Assembly (NCBI GenBank): GCA_900539525.1
Contig: UQCM01000053.1
Coordinates: 1 to 18,568 of the forward strand
Length of the DNA stretch: 18,568 nt
Direction: 5' to 3'
From: an uncultured Blautia sp.
GTDB lineage: Bacteria; Bacillota; Clostridia; Lachnospirales; Lachnospiraceae
Position 1 is the stretch's first letter. Every line of letters begins with the position of its first letter. Below are positions 12,410 through 18,568 of this stretch, one piece after another. Below the pieces are notes generated by a model. That model saw nothing but the letters and a program-made list of their open reading frames with translations. It made no database searches and was not told the DNA's origin. The position numbers and the translations under genes are program-made.

Positions 12410-14334
12410 ACTGGGTCGGGGAACTTATTGATCTGTATGAAAAAAACAGTGATAAGGCAGGAATTATAGAGTACAGGCGGGATATGCCATATGTACTTCT
12501 GCCGCCATTCCATACGACGGCGACGGCGCAGATAGAAGTGACGATTGATGAAAATGGTACGTTTCTGCATGCCGGTACGGTAGACAATGGAGACAAATTT
12601 ACAATTATACCGGTCACAGAGAAGTCGGGCAGCCGTACGGCAGGAAAAGAACCGCATCCACTTTGTGATAATCTGAAATATCTTGCAGGAGATTATCAGA
12701 AGTATTGCGGGGATGACGGGCAGTGTTTCGAATTGTATATCGCCCAATTGGAAAAATGGTGTCAGTCTGATTATTCTCACAGGAAGGTGCAGGCGATTTA
12801 TGCTTACTTGAAGAAGGGAACACTGATTGGAGATCTTCTGGAAGAAAAAGTTCTGAAATTAGATGAAAATGGTGTCCTGACAGAAAAAGAAGCAATACAG
12901 GGAATTCCTCAGACAAAATCTTTTGTACGGTTTATTATACGGTCTTTAGAAAATCATTCGGAAAACGATCTGCTTCCGGATGAATGCTGGAAGGATCAGT
13001 CCCTACAGAAATGTTACATTGCATATAGCCATTCTCTGGAAAAGGAAAAGGGACTTTGTTATTTGAGTGGTAATATTGAGGAGATTTCTTACTTGCATTC
13101 AAAGAAGATACGCAACGAGGGTGACGGAGCGAAACTGATTTCTGCAAATGACAGCCAGAATTTTACATATCGTGGGCGTTTTGCAGAAAAAGAGGAGGCA
13201 TTTGCCGTAGGCAAGGAAACCTCTCAAAAATTACACAATGCATTGAAGTGGATTATCAGAAAACAGGGAACATTTTTTGATACGATGACAGTTGTCACCT
13301 GGGAGTCGAATAAGCTTTCTATGCCAAAATGGGATGCAGATACTGACAAGATTGTTACAGATTACGAGGACGAATGGGGGGAGGAAGAAGAAACGGATGA
13401 AGTATCTGATGGAAATCCGATTACAGCTGAGGAGTTTTATAAGGCATTAAATGGGTATGGGAAAAAAATCAGTAATACGTCTTCTATGATTTTGCTGGGA
13501 GTCGATGCGGCAACAACAGGGAGACTGTCTCTGATAGAGACAAAGACAATGGAATCTTCACGCTATCTTGAGAACATAGAAAAGTGGCATAAGAGCTGTG
13601 AATGGATCCACGAAAAATGGAAAGATGGAGAAAGAATAAAGTTTTGGGGCATGGTAGGCGTAAGAGATGTTGCAGATCTTCTGTTTGGATTGGAAAGTAA
13701 CGGAAGCCTGACGATTGTTGAGAAAAATAGTAAAAAGCTATATGCGGAGGTTGCAAAAAGGCTGATACCGTGTATCTGGGACGGGCAGAGGATTCCTTAT
13801 GATTTTGTTTCAAGAGCGGTGGACAGAGCTTCAACGCCTATGGCATATAAAAACAGAAAAAACTGGGAAAGAATTTTGAGTCTTGCATGCTCTATGGTTA
13901 AAAAACAAAGAGGGGAAGCAGGGAATAAGGAGGAATGGACAGTGGCATTGGATAAAACATGTAAGGACAGGAATTATTTGTACGGACGTTTGCTGGCAAT
14001 TGCGGACAGAATAGAATACCGCACGTTTGATCAGGAGAAAGACAGCATGAGAGTCACGAATGCGAAAAGATATATGAGTACATTCTCACAGCGTCCGTTT
14101 GAAACATGGAAGGTAATTGAAGAAAATCTTCAGCCATATTTGAACAAATTAAAGCCTGTGGAAAGGCGTTATTATGAGAATCTGATGGATGAGATCAATC
14201 AGTTATTCGAAACACAGGAGTATAGAAATAACAGCAGATTAGACGGGCTGTATTTGCTGGGCTTTCACAGCCAGTCATATGATATGAAAAGTTATAAACA
14301 GGAAAAGAAAGAGGAGGTAGCAGATCATGAGTGA
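12406..14334 (+). CDS. cas8c: Cas8c (Csd1), large subunit of type I-C Cascade
   Basis: Cas8c recognises the PAM and opens the target DNA at the start of the R-loop. This 642-aa protein has the usual length. Family features are the N-terminal LPPFHTTATAQIEVTID region, the central SFVRFIIRS and EKGLCYLSG blocks (the latter followed by ISYLHSKKIRNEGDGAKLISANDSQNF-type sequence), FAVGKETSQKLHNALKWII, and an acidic linker (YEDEWGEEEETDE, near residues 326-339). The C-terminal 130 residues are helical and match the portion made separately as Cas11c in this subtype. GTG 12406 is the start, with GAGGGGGTGA just upstream. It overlaps cas5c by four bases, and its end overlaps cas7c by eight. Confidence 0.94.
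   Translation: MNWVGELIDLYEKNSDKAGIIEYRRDMPYVLLPPFHTTATAQIEVTIDENGTFLHAGTVDNGDKFTIIPVTEKSGSRTAGKEPHPLCDNLKYLAGDYQKYCGDDGQCFELYIAQLEKWCQSDYSHRKVQAIYAYLKKGTLIGDLLEEKVLKLDENGVLTEKEAIQGIPQTKSFVRFIIRSLENHSENDLLPDECWKDQSLQKCYIAYSHSLEKEKGLCYLSGNIEEISYLHSKKIRNEGDGAKLISANDSQNFTYRGRFAEKEEAFAVGKETSQKLHNALKWIIRKQGTFFDTMTVVTWESNKLSMPKWDADTDKIVTDYEDEWGEEEETDEVSDGNPITAEEFYKALNGYGKKISNTSSMILLGVDAATTGRLSLIETKTMESSRYLENIEKWHKSCEWIHEKWKDGERIKFWGMVGVRDVADLLFGLESNGSLTIVEKNSKKLYAEVAKRLIPCIWDGQRIPYDFVSRAVDRASTPMAYKNRKNWERILSLACSMVKKQRGEAGNKEEWTVALDKTCKDRNYLYGRLLAIADRIEYRTFDQEKDSMRVTNAKRYMSTFSQRPFETWKVIEENLQPYLNKLKPVERRYYENLMDEINQLFETQEYRNNSRLDGLYLLGFHSQSYDMKSYKQEKKEEVADHE
13942..14334 (+). CDS. cas11c: Predicted Cas11c small subunit from an internal start in cas8c
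   Basis: Within cas8c a perfect AAGGAGG (13927-13933) stands eight bases before an in-frame GTG (13942, codon 513). Translation from it would give a 130-aa helical protein identical to the end of Cas8c. Published work on type I-C effectors showed that the small subunit Cas11c is made this way and that Cascade contains separate copies of it; the size here fits. It would line the R-loop beside the Cas7c backbone. The nearest in-frame ATG upstream (before VKKQRGE) lacks a ribosome site. The motif and spacing are observed; expression is predicted. Confidence 0.7.
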   Translation: MALDKTCKDRNYLYGRLLAIADRIEYRTFDQEKDSMRVTNAKRYMSTFSQRPFETWKVIEENLQPYLNKLKPVERRYYENLMDEINQLFETQEYRNNSRLDGLYLLGFHSQSYDMKSYKQEKKEEVADHE

Positions 14335-15184
14335 ATTGAAAGGAAAAATTGATTTTACGTTATTTATCAGTGTATGTAATGCAAATCCAAACGGAGATCC
14401 GTTGAATGGTAATCGCCCGCGTATTAATCTGAACGGATATGGAGAGATTTCAGATGTATGCATAAAGAGAAAAATAAGAAACCGTCTTCAGGATCTGGGA
14501 CAGAGAATATTTGTACAGTCGGATGATCGTTCAGATGATACCTATACAAGCTTGAAAGATCGTGCAGACGGATGCGAGGAATTAAAGGCACAGATCGCTA
14601 ACAAAAAGAATGCAAACAGGGATTTGTGTGCACAGATTGCCTGCAGGGAATGGATTGATGTGAGAGCGTTTGGACAGGTCTTTGCATTCAAGGCAATTCC
14701 GGTCTCATTTGGTGTAAGAGGTCCGGTTTCTATTCATCAGGCGGTGAGTTTATCACCGATTGATATTATCAGTATGCAGATTACAAAGAGTGTAAATAGT
14801 GAAGCTGGAAAAGAAAGCAAGGCATCTGATACTATGGGAACCAAGCATAGAGTTGGATTTGCGGTTTATAAAGTGATGGGGAGTGTGAATGTTCAGCTGG
14901 CTGAAAAGACAGGGTTCAGTCAGGAGGATGCGGAACTTTTGAAAGAAGCATTAAAAACGCTGTTTGAAAATGATGCATCATCAGCAAGGCCAGAAGGAAG
15001 TATGGAAGTCTGCAAATTATATTGGTGGCAGCATGAAGAGAAAACACCGGCGATTTCCAGTGGAAAGATCCAGAGAGGATTTTCTATCAATTCTAATGTA
15101 GAACGCCCATTGAAGCTTCAGGACTATAGCATTGAGTGGAATGTGGAAGGGTGTATAAAACCGGAGGTATATGATTTTGTATAA
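14327..15184 (+). CDS. cas7c: Cas7c (Csd2), backbone subunit of type I-C Cascade
   Basis: Several Cas7c copies polymerise along the crRNA spacer and hold it for pairing with target DNA. The 285-aa protein has the expected size. It begins with the RRM-like strand FTLFISVCNANPNGDP, followed by the asparagine-rich RNA-binding segment LNGNRPRINLNGYGEISDVCIKRKIRN. WIDVRAFGQVFA and VRGPVSIHQAVSLSPI are typical Csd2 blocks, and MGTKHRVGFAVYKVMGSVN follows. GAGGAGGT a few bases before ATG 14327 is one of the strongest ribosome sites in the operon, as expected for the subunit needed in most copies. It overlaps cas8c by eight bases and cas4 by fourteen. Confidence 0.96.
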   Translation: MSELKGKIDFTLFISVCNANPNGDPLNGNRPRINLNGYGEISDVCIKRKIRNRLQDLGQRIFVQSDDRSDDTYTSLKDRADGCEELKAQIANKKNANRDLCAQIACREWIDVRAFGQVFAFKAIPVSFGVRGPVSIHQAVSLSPIDIISMQITKSVNSEAGKESKASDTMGTKHRVGFAVYKVMGSVNVQLAEKTGFSQEDAELLKEALKTLFENDASSARPEGSMEVCKLYWWQHEEKTPAISSGKIQRGFSINSNVERPLKLQDYSIEWNVEGCIKPEVYDFV

Positions 15185-15842
15185 TGAAGATGAATTTCTT
15201 CAGTTATCCGGAATTCAACACTTTGTATTTTGCCGGAGACAATGGGCTCTGGCTTATATTGAAATGCAATGGCAGGAGAATGTGAGAACTGTAGAGGGGA
15301 AAATTCTTCATGAAAATGCTCACGATGCCACTTTTAAAGAAAAAAGAGGAGATCTGCTGGTTGCACGGGCAATGCCGATTCACTCCCGTGAAATGGGAGT
15401 GAGCGGCGAATGTGATGTGGTAGAATTTCACAAAACGAAAGATGGCATTACACTGTCTGGACGGGATGGAACATACAGTGTGATTCCTGTGGAATATAAA
15501 AGAGGAAAACCTAAAGCGGATGATTCGGATATTTTGCAGGTAACGGCACAGGCATTGTGTCTGGAAGAGATGCTCTGCTGCATGATTCCGTATGGATATA
15601 TTTATTATGGAGAGACAAGACATCGGATGAAAGTGGATTTCACCAATGAAGTCAGGGATAAAGTAAAAAGTATATTCTCTGAGATGCACAAATATTTTGC
15701 TCAGCAGTATACACCGAAGGTAAAAAGCAGTAAGAAATGCTATGCCTGCTCTTTGAAAGATATATGTCTTCCGGTTTTAAATAAAAAGACATCTGTTTCC
15801 GGATATATTGAAAAAATGATGTTGGAAGAGGAAAAGGAATGA
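15171..15842 (+). CDS. cas4: Cas4, Fe-S cluster nuclease for spacer processing
   Basis: Cas4 works with Cas1-Cas2 to trim prespacers next to the PAM and set their orientation. This 223-aa protein has four cysteines placed as for an Fe-S cluster: C21 (FVFCRRQW) and C190, C193, C199 (KKCYACSLKDIC). The RecB-like nuclease core is present: H48, D82 (GECDVVEF), E108 and K110 (PVEYKRGKP) and Q123 (ILQVTAQAL). GGAGGT (15163-15168) lies only two bases before ATG 15171, so an in-frame TTG two codons later is a possible alternative. It overlaps cas7c by 14 bases and cas1 by four (ATGA). Confidence 0.94.
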   Translation: MILYNEDEFLQLSGIQHFVFCRRQWALAYIEMQWQENVRTVEGKILHENAHDATFKEKRGDLLVARAMPIHSREMGVSGECDVVEFHKTKDGITLSGRDGTYSVIPVEYKRGKPKADDSDILQVTAQALCLEEMLCCMIPYGYIYYGETRHRMKVDFTNEVRDKVKSIFSEMHKYFAQQYTPKVKSSKKCYACSLKDICLPVLNKKTSVSGYIEKMMLEEEKE

Positions 15843-16870
15843 AAAGACTTTTAAACACGTTATATGTAACATCAGGAAACAAATATCTGTCACTGGATGG
15901 TGAGAATGTTGTTGTACTGGAAGAACAGAAGGAGATCGGAAGAGTTCCGTTGCATAATCTTCAGGATATTGTAACGTTTGGCTATATAGGAGCCAGTCCG
16001 GCTCTTATGGGGGCCTGTGCTCAGAGATCCATTGGTTTATCCTTTATGGCTGGAAACGGTCGCTTTCTGGCCAGAGTTACAGGCGAAGTAAAAGGAAATG
16101 TAATCCTGAGAAAACAGCAGTATCGAATCAGTGAGGATAGACAGATAAGTGTTCAGGTGGCACGCAATTTTATCTTGGGAAAGGTATATAATGCCAGATG
16201 GGTTTTAGAAAGAGCCTCCAGAGATTATGCCTTACGTTTGGATGTGGAAAGAATAAAGAAGAAAACGTCATTTCTGGCACATAGTCTTGAAAATATTAGA
16301 AAGTGTGAGGATGCCGATATACTGCTGGGATTAGAGGGTGAAGCGGCATCTGTATATTTTTCTGTGTTTGATGAATTGATTTTGCAGCAAAAGGATAATT
16401 TTTACTTTCATGGGAGAAATAAACGTCCGCCATTGGATAATGTAAATGCAATGTTATCATTTGCGTATTCTTTATTAGCTGGAATGTGCGGATCGGCGCT
16501 GGAAGCAGTGGGTCTGGATCCTTATGTAGGTTTTTTTCATACAGACCGCCCCGGAAGGATGTCTCTGGCACTGGATCTTATGGAAGAATTCAGAAGCGTC
16601 ATGGCGGATCGTTTTGTTTTAACATTAATCAATAAAAGGATAATCAAGCAGGAGCATTTCATAAAAAGAGAAAATGGTTCAGTTGTTTTGAATGACGAAG
16701 GCAGAAAGGTATTTTTATCTGCCTGGCAGTCAAAAAAACAGGAAGCAATTAAACATCCGTTTCTTGGTGAAAAAATAGAATGGGGAATGGCACCATATGC
16801 TCAGAGTATGCTTTTAGCCAGGTACCTTCGTGGTGATCTGGATGAATATCCGCCATTTTTCTGGAAGTAG
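15839..16870 (+). CDS. cas1: Cas1 integrase
   Basis: Cas1 joins prespacers into the leader end of the array as part of the Cas1-Cas2 complex. At 343 aa this is a standard type I-C Cas1 (often labelled cas1c). The metal-binding catalytic residues are present: E166 in GLEGEAASVYF, H234 in GFFHTDRPGR and D246 in LALDLMEEFR. The N-terminal beta domain (TLYVTSGNKYLSLDGENVVV) and the helical C-terminal domain are complete, as is the C-terminal PPFFW. Translation is coupled to cas4 through an ATGA overlap. Nothing suggests loss of function, so adaptation should be active if the gene is expressed. Confidence 0.97.
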   Translation: MKRLLNTLYVTSGNKYLSLDGENVVVLEEQKEIGRVPLHNLQDIVTFGYIGASPALMGACAQRSIGLSFMAGNGRFLARVTGEVKGNVILRKQQYRISEDRQISVQVARNFILGKVYNARWVLERASRDYALRLDVERIKKKTSFLAHSLENIRKCEDADILLGLEGEAASVYFSVFDELILQQKDNFYFHGRNKRPPLDNVNAMLSFAYSLLAGMCGSALEAVGLDPYVGFFHTDRPGRMSLALDLMEEFRSVMADRFVLTLINKRIIKQEHFIKRENGSVVLNDEGRKVFLSAWQSKKQEAIKHPFLGEKIEWGMAPYAQSMLLARYLRGDLDEYPPFFWK

Positions 16871-16877
16871 GTGAGAC

Positions 16878-17168
16878 ATGCTTGTTTTAATTACATACGA
16901 TGTAAACACACAAACGGAAGCAGGAAAAAGAAGGCTTAGGAAGGTCGCGAAGGAATGTTTGAATTATGGACATAGAGTACAGAATTCTGTATTTGAATGT
17001 CAACTGGATGCTGCAAAATGCAGACAGGTAAAAGACATATTGGAAAAAATTATTGATAAGGAGGTGGACAGTCTCAGATTCTATTACCTGGGAGATAAAT
17101 ATAAAAATAAAGTAGAACACATAGGTGCCAAGCCGGGATTTGATGTTACAGATACACTGATATTGTAG
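16878..17168 (+). CDS. cas2: Cas2, adaptation complex scaffold
   Basis: The 96-aa protein is the ferredoxin-fold dimer that bridges two Cas1 dimers and sets spacer length. The first strand LVLITYDVNT contains the conserved D8, followed by the basic helix GKRRLRKVAKECLNYGHRVQ and the strand SVFECQLD, which are family hallmarks. The segment LRFYYLGDKYKNKVEHIG is typical of subtype I-C. AGGTGAGAC supports ATG 16878, seven bases after the cas1 stop. It is the last cas gene; the leader begins directly after its TAG. Confidence 0.96.
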   Translation: MLVLITYDVNTQTEAGKRRLRKVAKECLNYGHRVQNSVFECQLDAAKCRQVKDILEKIIDKEVDSLRFYYLGDKYKNKVEHIGAKPGFDVTDTLIL

Positions 17169-17337
17169 TGCGGATATCAAGTTCGCAGAGATTTCCCATG
17201 AGATTCGCACCAGGAAAAATGTTGATTTTGAATTATTAGCAAGGTGAAAACGAATAAAAGTAAATATTTAAAGAGTATATTGTGAAAAAGTAACAAATAT
17301 AGTTGCAATTTAAGAAGAAAAAATAGCTTAAATTGCT
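17169..17337 (+). promoter_or_regulatory. CRISPR leader
   Basis: These 169 AT-rich, non-coding bases separate the cas2 stop from repeat 1. They should hold the array promoter and the site that directs Cas1-Cas2 to the first repeat. A perfect 10-bp inverted repeat occupies the last 33 bases (17305-17336). No single -35/-10 pair stands out. The leader-side position next to cas2 and the 3' ATTGAAAT of the repeats fix the array as transcribed on the plus strand. Confidence 0.8.
17305..17336 (+). repeat. Inverted repeat at the leader-repeat junction
   Basis: GCAATTTAAG (17305-17314) and CTTAAATTGC (17327-17336) are exact reverse complements separated by 12 bases. The right arm ends one base before repeat 1. 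It is too AT-rich, and is followed by the wrong sequence, to be a terminator. A leader-anchoring or integration-host site is the likely role. Confidence 0.65.
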
Positions 17338-18499
17338 GTCGACCTCCTCGGGAGGTCGTGGATTGAAATATTGCCCTGTATTCCCCTCTGCTTCCCGCGC
17401 TGCTGTCGACCTCCTCGGGAGGTCGTGGATTGAAATATTCTCCGGATTTCGTCACACATCACCTGCATCTGTCGACCTCCTCGGGAGGTCGTGGATTGAA
17501 ATACTTTTTCTGCTGCCCGCTCTCCCCGTTTGGGTCGTGTCGACCTCCTCGGGAGGTCGTGGATTGAAATTTGACATTGATATCACCGCCTGTCAATTTT
17601 ACCGTGTCGACCTCCTCGGGAGGTCGTGGATTGAAATTTCATCTATCTTCTTAAGAAGATTTCACGGAAAGTCGACCTCCTCGGGAGGTCGTGGATTGAA
17701 ATGTGCCCGTGCCGTCCGTGATATTCCAAGAATCTGGTCGACCTCCTCGGGAGGTCGTGGATTGAAATAAATCAAGCGAAATATTATTGAAAATACCTGC
17801 TGGTCGACCTCCTCGGGAGGTCGTGGATTGAAATACCGCCATCAGTCTAACAGGTTCATCTTTCCAAGTCGACCTCCTCGGGAGGTCGTGGATTGAAATG
17901 TCAGGCTGCTGCTCCGTTAATCCCGACGAGATCGGTCGACCTCCTCGGGAGGTCGTGGATTGAAATGCCATCGCCTGCGTATGTCAATGTTCCCAGGTTG
18001 GTCGACCTCCTCGGGAGGTCGTGGATTGAAATAGAAGCCGCCGGAGGTACGTTTAAAGGTACGCTTCAAGTCGACCTCCTCGGGAGGTCGTGGATTGAAA
18101 TACCATCATCGTTATCGCCACGTTACCACCTCCTGTCGACCTCCTCGGGAGGTCGTGGATTGAAATTCCGCTACTGTCCGAGATATCTCCTGTTGGATAG
18201 TCGACCTCCTCGGGAGGTCGTGGATTGAAATGTTGATATTGCACTCTTCCAGAATACCACATAACGTCGACCTCCTCGGGAGGTCGTGGATTGAAATATG
18301 CCTCTGTCACCCTGTACTTGCCGCCCACAATCGTCGACCTCCTCGGGAGGTCGTGGATTGAAATATTGTCAGAAAAACAACTTCGAAAGTATGACTATGT
18401 CGACCTCCTCGGGAGGTCGTGGATTGAAATATTATTATATTCATGTTTTTACCTCCTGACGGGGATTGTCGACCTCCTCGGGAGGTCGTGGATTGAAAT
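17338..18499 (+). CRISPR. Type I-C CRISPR array, 18 identical repeats and 17 spacers
   Basis: The 32-nt repeat begins GTCGACCTCC and ends GTGGATTGAAAT. Repeat starts are 17338, 17405, 17471, 17539, 17606, 17671, 17737, 17803, 17868, 17935, 18001, 18070, 18135, 18200, 18266, 18333, 18399 and 18468. By eye all copies are identical, including the last. Spacers are 33-37 nt, the usual range for subtype I-C. In the RNA CGACCUCC pairs with GGAGGUCG (repeat bases 3-10 and 14-21) over a UCG loop. Cas5c cleavage at the 3' base of that stem would leave an 11-nt handle ending AUUGAAAU. The array lies on the same strand as, and directly downstream of, cas2. Spacer sources cannot be identified without a search. 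Confidence 0.98.
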
Positions 18500-18568
18500 T
18501 CTAAAATTAATATAAGGAGCTTCTTGTATAATACAAATATAAGGAATTCCGAGAAAGAAGGTTGAGAA
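18500..18568 (+). promoter_or_regulatory. Post-array region with TATAAT inside a palindrome
   Basis: After the last repeat, TTGTATAATACAA (18524-18536) is a 13-base palindrome with TATAAT (18527-18532) at its centre. No good -35 lies 17 bases upstream. It may be the operator-promoter of a gene beyond the right edge; no start codon with a ribosome site is seen before the end. Confidence 0.25.

Noticed and set aside
17333..18515. Open frames on both strands across the CRISPR array, with recurrent peptides such as STSSGGRGLK and VDLLGRSWIEI
   Set aside because: They are translations of the 32-nt repeat, which often keeps a frame open with 33-37 nt spacers; there are no ribosome sites and no protein family.

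Overview
The window reads as a piece of chromosome from a low-to-moderate GC gut Firmicute. A Lachnospiraceae-type Clostridium relative is my inference, from the AGGAGG ribosome sites, consensus TTGACA/TATAAT promoters, a Bacillus/Clostridium-type LexA box and Lachnospiraceae-style surface proteins (DUF6273-like, LRR_5). No rRNA or tRNA gene was seen.

Layout. 1-1000 is an accessory border: an IS200/IS605-type end hairpin at the left edge, a gene remnant with a terminator, a small XRE regulator on the minus strand, and a 157-bp MITE-like element. 1011-2944 holds two exported-protein genes: a truncated DUF6273-like gene with a start-proximal frame problem, and an intact C-type-lectin/LRR_5 protein closed by a very long perfect hairpin. 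3068-4822 is an AAA-ATPase-like/PD-(D/E)XK protein with its own terminator. 4956-7390 is a DNA-damage block: a Y-family polymerase gene (dinB) whose promoter carries a LexA box between -35 and -10, an unrecognised 109-aa gene, and an SRAP (HMCES/YedK-like) gene. A DUF2871-like membrane protein follows at 7540-7962.

7963-9200 has no convincing intact gene but is rich in structure: several consensus promoters, a 17-bp stem with a GAAA loop, a candidate structured RNA at about 8334-8470, a decayed ORF with a CxxC motif, an imperfect 23-bp tandem repeat, and a nested palindrome just upstream of the cas promoter.

9201-18499 is a complete type I-C CRISPR-Cas locus: cas3, cas5c, cas8c, cas7c, cas4, cas1, cas2, a leader and an array of 18 identical 32-nt repeats with 17 spacers. 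The genes overlap or nearly touch, so they look like one operon. Cas5c makes the crRNAs, the Cas5c/Cas7c/Cas8c complex finds targets, Cas3 destroys them, and Cas4-Cas1-Cas2 add spacers. A strong internal ribosome site in cas8c predicts a separate 130-aa Cas11c small subunit.

I found no wholly new multi-gene system. The best candidates for something undescribed are the structured RNA locus near 8400, the inverted repeat in the CRISPR leader ending one base before repeat 1, and the unknown partner gene in the dinB operon.
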